64,000 bases of DNA from Gilliamella apis (GTDB taxonomy: Bacteria; Pseudomonadota; Gammaproteobacteria; Enterobacterales; Orbaceae): positions 1 through 64,000 of the forward strand of contig NZ_NASD01000003.1 of assembly GCF_002142155.1 (NCBI RefSeq), in the 5' to 3' direction. Position numbers and translations under genes: made by a program. This document shows, in pieces, positions 19,828-27,606 of this stretch. Below the pieces are notes generated by a model. The model had not been told where the DNA came from and did not search any database. It saw only the letters and a list, made by a program, of their open reading frames with translations. The stretch's first letter is position 1; every line of letters begins with the position of its first letter.

Positions 19828-19851
19828 AAAACGGTCATGATGACCGTTTTA
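19828..19851. terminator. Bidirectional terminator between cyclase gene and kdgK
   Basis: AAAACGGTCA-TGACCGTTTT style hairpin (stem ACGGTCAT/ATGACCGT, 19831-19846) with A-run before and T-run after serves both convergent genes. Confidence 0.85.
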
Positions 19852-19855
19852 TTTA

Positions 19856-20794
19856 TTAATTCTCAATTAATTTCGGTGTAGCGTCCAAAGGGATTATAGC
19901 ACCACGATACTGAATCACAGTTCCGGCAACTAAATGACCTTGACTGGCTGATTGTGAAGGAGTTTTACCACTTAAACGAGCAGCTAAATATCCGGCACTA
20001 AATGAATCACCGGCAGCTGTAGTGTCAATAACATCTTCTTTGGCAATTTTGTTAGCAGGAACTTCAAAACGGCCTTCTAATGAATCAATGATACAACTAT
20101 CACTTCCGCGTTTTATCACAATTTCTGAAACACCAAAGTTTTTAGTACGCTCGATAACTTGTTCATAAGGTAATTTACCCCATAATAGATCTTCATCATC
20201 TAAAGTTAAAAAAGCAATATCAGTGTATGACAAAATATCCGAATAAACGCTACGAGCTAAGTCAAAGCTACTCCACAAACGCGGACGGAAATTATTATCA
20301 AAAATAACTTTACCGCCATTCGCCTTAACTTGCTTTAATAGCGCTAATAATTTAACGATACTTTCTGCATCTAAAATTGCGATACTAATACCACTTAAAT
20401 AAACATAATCACATTTAGCTATTTGCTCACTAACTTTGGCTGTTTCAGCTGTTTTTAACCAAAATTTAGCCGCTGCATCATTACGCCAATAATAAAAAGA
20501 ACGTTCACCTTGCTCGTCAGTCACAATTGAGTAAAGTCCTGGCATTTTATCAGCCATTCTTTGAACTAGATCAGTTGAAATACGCTCTTTTTGCCAACTA
20601 TCAAGCATTTCTTGGCTAAAAGGATCGGTTCCTAAGCCTGTCACATAGTGAATCGAAAAATCTTTATTGGTTAACAAACGCGATAAATAAACCGATGTAT
20701 TGAGAGTGTCGCCACCAAAATTACGGGTTGTAGAATCTTGTTTTATTGAAAGTTCAATCATACATTCGCCAATAACAGCGATATTTGTAGTCAT
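19856..20794 (-). CDS. kdgK: 2-dehydro-3-deoxygluconokinase KdgK
   Basis: The 312-residue PfkB-family kinase opens with IAVIGECMIELS and has FGGDTLNTSVYLSRLL, RSFYYWRNDAAAKFWL and the anion-hole motif DTTAAGDSFSAGYLA. These closely follow E. coli KdgK, which phosphorylates KDG for the pectin/hexuronate and Entner-Doudoroff-linked route. The YhcH-family gene 26 bp upstream is likely in the same transcript. Confidence 0.93.
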   Translation of the reverse strand: MTTNIAVIGECMIELSIKQDSTTRNFGGDTLNTSVYLSRLLTNKDFSIHYVTGLGTDPFSQEMLDSWQKERISTDLVQRMADKMPGLYSIVTDEQGERSFYYWRNDAAAKFWLKTAETAKVSEQIAKCDYVYLSGISIAILDAESIVKLLALLKQVKANGGKVIFDNNFRPRLWSSFDLARSVYSDILSYTDIAFLTLDDEDLLWGKLPYEQVIERTKNFGVSEIVIKRGSDSCIIDSLEGRFEVPANKIAKEDVIDTTAAGDSFSAGYLAARLSGKTPSQSASQGHLVAGTVIQYRGAIIPLDATPKLIEN

Positions 20795-20820
20795 AGTGTT
20801 ACCTAAAATCCTTACTCTAT

Positions 20821-21291
20821 CTATAAATAATTCAATGCAATTTTTACCACAACCTTACGAACCGTAGCAATCTTATTATCGACAGCACAAAGCGGTTTAT
20901 GAACTTCATTGGGTAAAAAAACAATAAAATCGTTAGGCTGTAATACTAACATAGTTTCTTCGTTAGGCGTTTTGATAAAAGCAATATCATTTTCTGCTAT
21001 TTTATCATCTAAAACTTGAGTGTGTGGAGGCAAAGTACAAATAGCCATACCTTCCTGACCTTCTAAAACAATTTGCACATCAATATACTTTTTATGATAT
21101 TCAGGATTAGCGTCATGAATATATCTTAATGAATTATCAGAGACCATAAAAAACATATTATCACCATCAATATCATAACGACCAGCTGGTGTATTGCTAT
21201 TAACGTTGTCCTTTACGTATTCAATCGATTGTTTAATTTTGGTCGGCAAATATGGAACTAAATCCAAATGATTAACATTACCTAAAATCAT
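20821..21291 (-). CDS. YhcH/YjgK/YiaL-family protein
   Basis: The 156-residue cupin-like protein (DUF386) starts MILGNVNHLDLVPYLP, typical of the family. It contains the metal-site region ...HKKYIDVQIVLEGQEGM and ends near LPNEVHKPL. Members are linked to sialic acid or other sugar catabolism, possibly as anomerases. I chose 21291 over the upstream start at 21324 because GGAG at 21300-21303 is well placed and homologs start at MI. Pairing with kdgK suggests a sugar-acid role. Confidence 0.8.
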   Translation of the reverse strand: MILGNVNHLDLVPYLPTKIKQSIEYVKDNVNSNTPAGRYDIDGDNMFFMVSDNSLRYIHDANPEYHKKYIDVQIVLEGQEGMAICTLPPHTQVLDDKIAENDIAFIKTPNEETMLVLQPNDFIVFLPNEVHKPLCAVDNKIATVRKVVVKIALNYL

Positions 21292-21493
21292 ACTTAATGC
21301 TCCTTCACTTATAAATTGATGCAATAACTATTCACTATACTCTTCTACATACAACTATATGGAAGAATAAAATCTTTAGGCAAGAGTATATACTCAAGCA
21401 ATAATTTTTTATAGATCATTTGTTAATAAGTATTGTTACTTTTTATGATTTTTTTGCCATGTTATAATTTAGAAGAATAAGGAAAAAGAAAAA

Positions 21494-22243
21494 ATGAAAA
21501 CATTTATAATTAACTTAGAAAGACAATCATTAAAAAAAGCCAATATTGAAAAAATATGTCAACGTTTAGAGCTAAACTACCAATTTATTAAAGCTATTGA
21601 TGGTTATCAATTATCTGATGATTACATTCGAAGTATTTCCAACGATTATCCTAACAATTATCTAACTAAAGGTGAAATTGGCTGTGCTCTAAGCCATATT
21701 AGTGTTTATAAAGAAATTATTGATAATAACCTACCATATGCCTTAATTCTTGAAGATGATTCTGTATTAAAAACAGAAGTACCAAAATTTTTAAACAGTT
21801 TTGAAGAGAAAAATTTTAAACATGGAATTTATCTACTTACTGCCGATTTTCATTATCTCATGAATAAAAAAACCAAGATGGGTGAATTTGAACTGTATGA
21901 AGTCACTAAAGCGGTGAGAGCAAATGGATATATAATCACAAATGACGCAGCAAGAAAATTAATCAACTTTTTATATCCTATTCGATATGAAGCAGATATT
22001 TTTAAAGTATTTAGATTATGTGCCGGCATAAAGATATACGGTTTAATACCCCATTTGATCGAGGTAACTAAAGATTATAATTTAAACTCTTCGATTGATG
22101 CTGATAGAGCTTTATTAATTAAACAACGTTCAAAATACAGAAAAACTATCTTTAAAAAAGATGTCAAAAAAAGACTAATATCTTACTTGCTTTGGAAAAT
22201 AATATTAAAGAAATTCGAAAAAACTAAATATTATGTTGATTAA
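21494..22243 (+). CDS. Glycosyltransferase family 25 protein
   Basis: The 249-residue protein has the GT25 start FIINLERQSLKKANIEKICQ, then GEIGCALSHISVYKEIID and the metal-binding LILEDDSVL (EDD near residue 91). GT25 enzymes in Pasteurellaceae and Neisseria add galactose or glucose to lipooligosaccharide. It stands alone, with GGAAAAAG before the ATG. The acceptor is unknown. Confidence 0.88.
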   Translation: MKTFIINLERQSLKKANIEKICQRLELNYQFIKAIDGYQLSDDYIRSISNDYPNNYLTKGEIGCALSHISVYKEIIDNNLPYALILEDDSVLKTEVPKFLNSFEEKNFKHGIYLLTADFHYLMNKKTKMGEFELYEVTKAVRANGYIITNDAARKLINFLYPIRYEADIFKVFRLCAGIKIYGLIPHLIEVTKDYNLNSSIDADRALLIKQRSKYRKTIFKKDVKKRLISYLLWKIILKKFEKTKYYVD

Positions 22244-22255
22244 ATTTCTTCAATG

Positions 22256-22273
22256 AAAAACCCGCTAGGCGGG
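22256..22273 (-). terminator. Terminator of the exported phosphatase gene
   Basis: CCCGC-TAG-GCGGG (22261-22273) is preceded on the plus strand by AAAAA. On the minus strand this gives a stem followed by a T-run, 43 bp after the stop of the gene at 22316-22840. Confidence 0.8.
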
Positions 22274-22315
22274 TTAAGATTTTTAGATTAATAATTAATA
22301 AAAAAATAGATCAAA

Positions 22316-22840
22316 TTATTTCTCTTTAGCAATTTTATCCAATGCCAATGGTAAAAATTCATCTAATTGTTTTTCTACTTTGATATAAGCAGATAATGGT
22401 AATTTGTATGGGTCAGAAAGATCTTCATTTTTACCTGTGGCAAATTCAGATAATGTAAATACTTTATCTTTCGATTCTGGGAATTGATCCAAAATTTTAT
22501 CTTTATGTTTTTGCGTCATTGTCAGTAAATATTCTGATTTATCGATATCTTCTTTAACTAATTGCGTTGCTTTATGTGACGATATATCAATATTTCTATC
22601 TTTTAATACTTTAACTGTATTTTCTTCTGGGATTAATTCATTCGGATCAACATTGACACCTCGTGATTGAACTTCAATATTGAGATTATGTTTGTTGACA
22701 TAATCCTTAGCTAATGCTTCGGCCATAGGGCTACGGCCGGTGTTACCAGTACAAACAAAAGTAACAACGTGATCGAGAGCAAAACAAGAAGCACTAAACA
22801 ATGCTAATAAACCAACTAAATATTTTTTTAAATTAAACAT
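22316..22840 (-). CDS. Exported low-molecular-weight protein-tyrosine phosphatase
   Basis: A hydrophobic N-terminal signal (residues about 4-21, LKKYLVGLLALFSASCFA) precedes a complete LMW-PTP/arsenate-reductase-like domain. The P-loop is FVCTGNTGRSP (Cys30, Arg36), and the general-acid region LSDPY lies near residue 142. Ordinary LMW-PTPs are cytoplasmic and have no leader. The prediction is a periplasmic phosphatase, cut after CFA. No polysaccharide gene cluster (wza/wzc) is adjacent. Confidence 0.8.
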   Translation of the reverse strand: MFNLKKYLVGLLALFSASCFALDHVVTFVCTGNTGRSPMAEALAKDYVNKHNLNIEVQSRGVNVDPNELIPEENTVKVLKDRNIDISSHKATQLVKEDIDKSEYLLTMTQKHKDKILDQFPESKDKVFTLSEFATGKNEDLSDPYKLPLSAYIKVEKQLDEFLPLALDKIAKEK

Positions 22841-23186
22841 ATTTTTACCTTAATAATTAACCAAATAATAGATTTTATAATAACAAAAATAATGTTAAAT
22901 CCTAATTAATTTTACTTCAATGCTTATTGGCTTATATCATTCTATTTACTTCATTATTTCGAACATCTTTAATCTACAAAAATAAACAAGGATAACCACT
23001 GCCTAGCGATATAATGGGATTATTAAAAGAAAACTACCCACAATTTTTATCAATATCGTGTAATTAAAATGATAACCCTAATCCATACAGGATTAACTTA
23101 TCCATTGTTTTGTAAATTTAGGTAACAACCCACTCTATTTTAATATTTGGCTATTAAAAACCTATTCTGACGGTGAAAAATGAATT
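22841..23186. other. Intergenic region, nothing recognised
   Basis: These 346 AT-rich bases show no gene, RNA or repeat that I can support. They separate two minus-strand genes, so part must hold the promoter of the exported phosphatase. Confidence 0.5.
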
Positions 23187-23531
23187 TTAATTTTCTTCTA
23201 ACAAGGCTAATAAATGATTACGGCTTTGCTGTAAAAGTTGAATTTGCTCATCTATTTTTAATAAAGTGTCACTCAATCCATTTTTGAATTCTTTACAAGG
23301 CGAAAACTTTTTATTTTGATGTTGCCAACAAGGGAGGATCTTACGAATCACTTTTAATGTTAATCCGGCACTATTTAACTTATGAATTAACTTAACTCGC
23401 TCAATGTCCGCTATTTCAAACTGGCGATAACCTGAAACAGAACGTTTTGGAGCAAGCAATCCTGCTTCTTCATAGTATCTAAGCATCCTTATACTAATTT
23501 GACTAAGTTTGGATAATTCACCAATTTTCAT
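23187..23531 (-). CDS. MerR-family transcriptional regulator
   Basis: The 114-residue protein begins MKIGELSKLSQISIRMLRYYEEAGLL, the MerR winged-helix signature, and continues SGYRQFEIADIERVKLIHKL. A coiled coil fills the C-terminus. A single Cys (PCWQ) and KFSPCKEF do not form a clear metal-binding loop. I chose 23531 because AGGAGG lies 5 bases upstream; the longer form from 23564 has no such site. It is divergent from the EthD gene and likely controls it. Confidence 0.88.
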   Translation of the reverse strand: MKIGELSKLSQISIRMLRYYEEAGLLAPKRSVSGYRQFEIADIERVKLIHKLNSAGLTLKVIRKILPCWQHQNKKFSPCKEFKNGLSDTLLKIDEQIQLLQQSRNHLLALLEEN

Positions 23532-23542
23532 AACACCTCCTA

Positions 23543-23574
23543 TTGACTCTAACAGCGCTGTCATACTTTACCAT
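23543..23574 (+). promoter_or_regulatory. MerR-type divergent promoter/operator
   Basis: TTGACT (23543-23548) and TACCAT (23569-23574) are separated by an overlong 20-bp spacer with the perfect palindrome ACAGCGCTGT at 23552-23561. An overlong spacer with a central dyad is the hallmark of MerR-activated promoters. It would drive the EthD gene. Confidence 0.55.
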
Positions 23575-23603
23575 ATGGTTTTATTTATTAAAGGAGATAT
23601 TAA

Positions 23604-23975
23604 ATGATCAAATTAATTACGTTAGTTAAACGCAAAAAGACATTAAGTTATCAGGAATTTGATGATTATTGGCGTAACCATCATGCGACTTTAGTTAATT
23701 CACAAAAAGAAGCACTGGGAATTCTTCATTATGTCCAAAGCGTACCATTACAAGATAAAAAACCGGGAAATGCCATGCGCAATAGCAGAGGTGCGCCCAT
23801 TTTTGATTTTGATGGAATGGCAGAAATTTACTGGCAAAGTAAAGAAAAAATGTTAAGTATCAGAACTTCACCTGAAGCCAAAAGAGCCATCCAATTATTA
23901 TTAGATGATGAAAATCAGTTTGTCGATCACTCACAATCGCTAATCTGGTATGCAACAGAGCGAACGATTATTTAA
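23604..23975 (+). CDS. EthD-domain protein
   Basis: The 123-residue ferredoxin-like dimeric alpha/beta barrel protein starts MIKLITLVKRKKTLSYQEFDDYWRNHHATLV. The YQEFDDYWRNHH element is typical of EthD proteins, which include small decarboxylases and cyclases. AAGGAG precedes the ATG. It is transcribed divergently from the MerR regulator through a MerR-like promoter, so it is probably induced by that regulator's ligand. Confidence 0.8.
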   Translation: MIKLITLVKRKKTLSYQEFDDYWRNHHATLVNSQKEALGILHYVQSVPLQDKKPGNAMRNSRGAPIFDFDGMAEIYWQSKEKMLSIRTSPEAKRAIQLLLDDENQFVDHSQSLIWYATERTII

Positions 23976-24039
23976 ATGCACATGTTTTACTATAATTCGT
24001 TGTTATCATTTTAAATTCTAATAATTTTATTCTGATTAA

Positions 24040-24067
24040 AAAAGCCATTCTGAAATGAATGGCTTTT
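24040..24067 (+). terminator. Terminator after the EthD gene
   Basis: AAAAGCCATT (24040-24049) pairs with AATGGCTTTT (24058-24067), 65 bp after the stop and just outside the prophage. Confidence 0.85.
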
Positions 24068-24102
24068 ATATAGATTAACAGAAATTAATAACTATAAAAT
24101 CT

Positions 24103-24117
24103 TTACTCCCACTCAAT
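24103..24117 (-). other. attL: Prophage left attachment site (displaced guaA 3' end)
   Basis: Read on the minus strand this is ATT-GAG-TGG-GAG-TAA, encoding IEWE-stop. It matches the end of the intact guaA at 51293-51307 (ATA-GAG-TGG-GAA-TAA) at 13 of 15 bases, with TCCCACTC identical. A duplicated 3' end is what site-specific insertion into guaA leaves behind. guaA is a known integration site for islands. Confidence 0.8.
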
Positions 24118-24177
24118 TATTGAAATTAATATCAATTCTTTTAAATTCAATTAATTATAACAATGCCAATTTGCACC

Positions 24178-24197
24178 TACCGTCAAAAATACCGTCA
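24178..24197 (+). promoter_or_regulatory. Candidate integrase arm-type sites, left end
   Basis: TACCGTCA occurs twice (24178-24185 and 24190-24197) in direct orientation, 60-95 bp inside attL. The same word recurs beside attR, the placement expected for Int arm-binding sites. Confidence 0.5.
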
Positions 24198-24283
24198 TCA
24201 GTATTTATTTAAATCTCACTTCACAATTTCACATCAAAACACAATCAATATAAAATACCCAAAAAATTCTAACCTTACTCATC

Positions 24284-24490
24284 ATGATAACAATAAACTA
24301 CACGCTACCAATTTACATACGCCCGAAGATTTTATCGGGCGAGTGCTACATTATCAACAGCGACGACGAGCACAATTACGTGTTCTATCAAACACGGAAA
24401 ACACTATACGATATCGCCGATTTTGTAATGCTACATGACGCTGTTGAATATTGTAAGTTGAAGATTGAGAATGGTGTTTGGTCTATTTGA
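24284..24490 (+). CDS. Hypothetical prophage protein (68 aa)
   Basis: The frame encodes MITINYTLPIYIRPK and ends KLKIENGVWSI. It is the only plus-strand gene at this end. A similar C-terminal string (SKLKID) is readable at about 25535-25560, possibly a decayed copy. No family is recognised and the ribosome site is weak. Confidence 0.4.
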   Translation: MITINYTLPIYIRPKILSGECYIINSDDEHNYVFYQTRKTLYDIADFVMLHDAVEYCKLKIENGVWSI

Positions 24491-24508
24491 TGAGTTAACT
24501 ATAATGAT

Positions 24509-24928
24509 TTATTCATGCTTATAAACTTTAAAATCAAAATCAATCCAAATTATGTGAAATATACGATCTTCTCTAAATCCAATCATCGGCTTCATTCCAT
24601 TAAACCTTAAAGATAAAAAATTAATGTCTTCCTGACCATGTAATTTTGTTGGAATTTTTTCGTTAATGGAGTCCCTAGCAATTTTTTCACACCCCAATTT
24701 ATATCTGGAAGATGAAAGTATTTGATTCCATGTCATTTTGCTCAATAATCTTATTCTCTTGACCAATGCAACTAAATCATCATTTTCACAACAATCTACA
24801 CAATGACACTTGTCTATCATGTGCTCAAATGAAAATATGGGTGTAAATGTGTTTGTAGAAACCTTTTTATTTTCTCTTGGTTTTATTATTGAATTATCTT
24901 GTTTGTTTGGGGGCTTTATTTTGGCCAT
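24509..24928 (-). CDS. Candidate toxin partner of the Panacea-domain gene
   Basis: The 139-residue protein has a basic N-terminus, a Cys-rich patch (CHCVDCCEND) and a C-terminal part, LRFNGMKPMIGFREDRIFHIIWIDFDFKVYKH. That region looks like the last strands of a RelE/YoeB-type RNase fold (the IFHIIWID..KVY pattern). It starts 10 bp after the stop of the Panacea gene, a typical antitoxin-toxin spacing. Start at ATG 24928 rather than TTG 24934. Toxin function is inferred from context and a weak pattern; the sequence gives no catalytic proof. Confidence 0.5.
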   Translation of the reverse strand: MAKIKPPNKQDNSIIKPRENKKVSTNTFTPIFSFEHMIDKCHCVDCCENDDLVALVKRIRLLSKMTWNQILSSSRYKLGCEKIARDSINEKIPTKLHGQEDINFLSLRFNGMKPMIGFREDRIFHIIWIDFDFKVYKHE

Positions 24929-24938
24929 GAACAAAAAG

Positions 24939-25391
24939 TTAATTTTCTATTTGCGTTAAAAAGTATTTTTTCATGCTATCTAAGGAAATTTCTGTAGAAT
25001 CACCTCGACCATATGCACCAATCCATGTTGGTTCTTCATGCGTTAAATTTCGTAATTTCCATGCTGAGTATTGTCCGTACATATTAAATACATCTTGAAT
25101 TAAATCTTTTTCATCTTCAGAAAACTTACTAAAATCAATGTCGAGGTTATCTGTATCTATTGCTCCAGAACCAAAACTCTTGTACTTATGGTATAGGTCG
25201 GGAATAACAGGTCCGTGCATCCATGCTTCTATTTTTTCATTAAATAAAGGTTTACCCAAGATAGCTAAAGAAAAGCCTTGAGTGTAATAAACTAGTTTTT
25301 GTAGCTTCAAATTTGAAATAAGGTCACCGGCATCGTTATCATTTAATGAAAGAATGTAGTTTGCTACATCAAAGCACGTTAAATTTGTCAT
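24939..25391 (-). CDS. Panacea-domain (DUF4065) protein, probable antitoxin
   Basis: The protein contains the Panacea/DUF4065 core: LISNLKLQKLVYYTQGFSLAILGKPLFNEKIEAWMHGPVIPDLYHKYKSFG. Panacea proteins act as antitoxins for many unrelated toxins and also occur as GepA and SocA. ATG 25391 (MTNLTCFDVANYIL) is preferred over an upstream GTG at 25424 by family alignment. With the downstream gene it likely forms a two-gene addiction or phage-exclusion module in the prophage tail end. Confidence 0.82.
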   Translation of the reverse strand: MTNLTCFDVANYILSLNDNDAGDLISNLKLQKLVYYTQGFSLAILGKPLFNEKIEAWMHGPVIPDLYHKYKSFGSGAIDTDNLDIDFSKFSEDEKDLIQDVFNMYGQYSAWKLRNLTHEEPTWIGAYGRGDSTEISLDSMKKYFLTQIEN

Positions 25392-25563
25392 AATATGCAA
25401 CCTTTTTGTTAGAAAATTATCCACAACTCACGTTGTTAACTTTGAGCGATTATAATTTAAGTTATCTAAATAGGAAAGATTTATTCAACAAATTATTGGG
25501 ATTGTATTAATACTAAATTCAAGTACTAAAAAGTCTAAGTTGAAGATTGATAGTGTGTTTTGA

Positions 25564-26094
25564 TTATTCAGGTTTTGCGGGAAATACAGCATTAATATCA
25601 GACGCATCAACGCGGGTTAATAAAATGCGATATTTTTTCCGCTGTTTAAGTTGCTGTTCTTCATCTGTCTCTTGCATATCTAGATCAATGATATCTTGAA
25701 GTAACGCTATTTTTTCGCTAGCTTCGTTGATTAATGAGTTTTTTAAATTTTGATTATTTTTGATGAGATGTTCATTTTTTGCATCTTCATCTAAGATCCA
25801 TTTTTCACCATTCCACGTACAGAATTCGAATGGTTTAAGCAGTGTAAAACCATCACGAATTTTACCGAGATAATCGATTTTTTCCGCTTCTTTCGTTTCA
25901 ATGTTATATACCGTTTTGTTTCTGTTATCTTCGATTAAAATCCAAGCGCCATTTTGCTCGCATGGCCAATAGCCGTCCCTGAATTCAGGCGCTATCCGTA
26001 ACGCATTATCTGGCGGTAATGTGTCATTATTTGCATCAAGTTGATGTGTGAATGGTTTTAGTTCATTTGTATTGTCAAAATAATAATTTATCAT
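25564..26094 (-). CDS. tfa: Tail fibre assembly chaperone (Tfa family)
   Basis: The 176-residue protein begins INYYFDNTNELKPFTHQ, contains GYWPCEQNGAWILIEDNR, and ends TRVDASDINAVFPAKPE, a pattern of Tfa-type fibre assembly proteins. It lies immediately downstream of the fibre cassette, outside the left inverted repeat, so one chaperone would serve both fibre tips. AAGGAAAAA precedes the ATG. Confidence 0.82.
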   Translation of the reverse strand: MINYYFDNTNELKPFTHQLDANNDTLPPDNALRIAPEFRDGYWPCEQNGAWILIEDNRNKTVYNIETKEAEKIDYLGKIRDGFTLLKPFEFCTWNGEKWILDEDAKNEHLIKNNQNLKNSLINEASEKIALLQDIIDLDMQETDEEQQLKQRKKYRILLTRVDASDINAVFPAKPE

Positions 26095-26116
26095 AATTTT
26101 TCCTTTTTAATTTTAC

Positions 26117-26653
26117 CTACTCGACAGGTAGGTAGCGCTGAAGATGACGCAATCCGCAATATAACTGGTCTGTTTTTATCGTTTTCTGCATTAGATGCAA
26201 AATTGTTTTATAAGCAGTCGGTGTGGGGAGCTGGGGCGCAAATAGCAACTGGTGATTGTCATGGTATGTCTATGAATTGTTTTGATGCATCACGAGTTGT
26301 ACCTACCGCACATGAAAATAGACCGCTTAACATCGGGTTAACACCTGTTATTTATCTTGGAGTCTAAACACCTAAATACATTACTGGAGTCATGCCAATA
26401 TTTAATGGTCTATTTTCATTAGATGTTGGAACGACTCTCGAAGCATCAAAATCAAAAAACATCCATCTCAATTTGCGGCTTGACGACGAGCTTGCGAGAT
26501 AATCATCTCCAGCCGATTGTATTGATATTGCACCATTTTTATCACCAGACTCGATTTTTTCGTGTCCAAGCAGAGCTTTAGAATTACCTGAAGGCAAACC
26601 GCCTTTAATATTACGAATAGCATCACCTTCGGTGCTACCTACCTGTCGAGTAG
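26117..26653. repeat. Invertible segment bounded by 20-bp perfect inverted repeats
   Basis: CTACTCGACAGGTAGGTAGC occurs at 26117-26136 on the plus strand and exactly inverted at 26634-26653. Between them lie two converging fibre-tip cassettes that meet at 26364-26367. Each repeat itself contains an ACCTAC/GTAGGT dyad. Inversion would swap the tip joined to the fixed 5' part (26654-26753) in frame, because TTRQVGS is encoded by the repeat. No invertase gene is present in the window. Confidence 0.85.
26134..26367 (+). pseudogene. Silent alternative tail-fibre tip cassette
   Basis: Reading the plus strand from the left repeat gives VGSAEDDAIRNITG and ends DASRVVPT..ENRPLNIG..PVIYLGV-stop. This is homologous to the active tip on the opposite strand over both ends but different in the middle. 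It has no start codon or promoter of its own, so it is a stored variant of the receptor-binding tip rather than an expressed gene. Confidence 0.85.
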
Positions 26654-26753
26654 TTCCATTAACCGCACGTTCAAAATACCCTCTACCATCAGGTGCAAAT
26701 GCGGACGGTACATTAATATATTGCTGACCATCTATTGTTTTGATTGTTATCAA
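26364..26753 (-). pseudogene. Tail fibre C-terminal fragment with active tip cassette
   Basis: This frame encodes a fibre C-terminus: TIDGQQYINVPSAF, then TTRQVGSTEGDAIRNIKGGL at the inverted repeat, ending ENRPLNIGMTPVMYLGV. The usual several-hundred-residue N-terminal shaft is missing, and the frame begins with a TTG inside the truncated gpL gene. A deletion has fused gpL to the fibre and removed K, I, J and the fibre shaft. The fragment is 129 codons. Confidence 0.8.
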
Positions 26754-27192
26754 ATATTGAGTTTTGTTGTTTTACCTGCTCAATCACATAATTTGAGATG
26801 ATTTCACAAATCGGATCTGCATATTGGTTGCCGTTCTCAAAATTCACCGCATCCAGATATTTAATAGGCACTTCGTGACGTGTAACAACTGCGCCAAGCA
26901 ATCCATCAAAATCGGAGATTAAGCCAGTGATAAAGCCCATGGCATTGCTAACGCTCATTGTTGGGCGGTTACTAGTGCCCTGTCCGTTTTTTTGAAAACC
27001 CTCAACTTTAATAGGGTATGGCTCATAAATATTACCCTGCCATGTAATCGGACGCCTCAGCTCATTTAATCCGTTATGAAATCGAAATATCGTTTTATTA
27101 CCCACGATCTTCGTTAAATCGACTTCATACAAATCAATAATCGCATCTTGTGCTATTTTGGTTATATCAAGTAACATTTTTTTGGGGATCAT
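26713..27192 (-). pseudogene. Minor tail protein gpL, C-terminally truncated
   Basis: The first 140 or so residues follow lambda gpL (LYEVDLTKI; RPITWQGNIYEPYPIKVEGF; RPTMSVSN; ADPICEIISNYVIEQ). Lambda gpL is 232 residues with a C-terminal Cys cluster. Here the frame runs into fibre DNA at about 26765 and stops after 159 codons, so the metal-binding domain is lost. Its ATG overlaps the gpM stop (ATGA). Confidence 0.82.
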
Positions 27193-27518
27193 GCGACTAC
27201 CTCTTCGAATGTTGCAGAAATTGTTTTAGCTGCGCTGTTGGGCGTTGATGTCCAAGAACGACAAACAACTTTTATTGTTTTATTAGTGTTAGGCTCTCGC
27301 CACAAAAAGGCTTTAACAGCATTGTGTCTGCTAAGAAAATCATCAATCAAACTGATGTCTTCTGATAACCCAACAAATGTCACATTGTATGAGCGCAAAT
27401 CGTTGTTAATACCGTCCCGAATTCGTTGCTCATAACCGTCACCAAATTTAATGACTTTCACTTTTGGTGATACTGATGTGGTAGAGCTGTTTTGAGGTCT
27501 CCAGTGGAATGTTTCCAT
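27189..27518 (-). CDS. Phage minor tail protein gpM
   Basis: The 109-residue protein METFHWRPQ...KVIKFGDGYEQRIRDGINN is the size of lambda gpM and follows its pattern. Start 27518 is chosen because GGAG sits just upstream; upstream ATGs at 27533 and 27548 lack one. It is intact and is followed directly by truncated gpL. Confidence 0.82.
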   Translation of the reverse strand: METFHWRPQNSSTTSVSPKVKVIKFGDGYEQRIRDGINNDLRSYNVTFVGLSEDISLIDDFLSRHNAVKAFLWREPNTNKTIKVVCRSWTSTPNSAAKTISATFEEVVA

Positions 27519-27534
27519 ATTTTCTCCAGACATA

Positions 27535-27562
27535 AAAAAAGCCCGCAATAGCGAGCTTTAGG
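27535..27562 (-). terminator. Terminator of the HigB/HigA-like operon
   Basis: AAGCCCGC-AATA-GCGAGCTT forms a stem with one G-T pair. On the minus strand it is followed by seven T residues. It separates the toxin-antitoxin operon from gpM. Confidence 0.7.
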
Positions 27563-27606
27563 TTTGATTTTATTTTGTATATCTACATTAGATTTTCCAT
27601 ACTCAG

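Noticed and set aside
24163-24438. 91-residue plus-strand frame near attL
   Set aside because: It covers the integrase arm-type repeats and overlaps the 24284-24490 frame; no ribosome site or plausible protein pattern.
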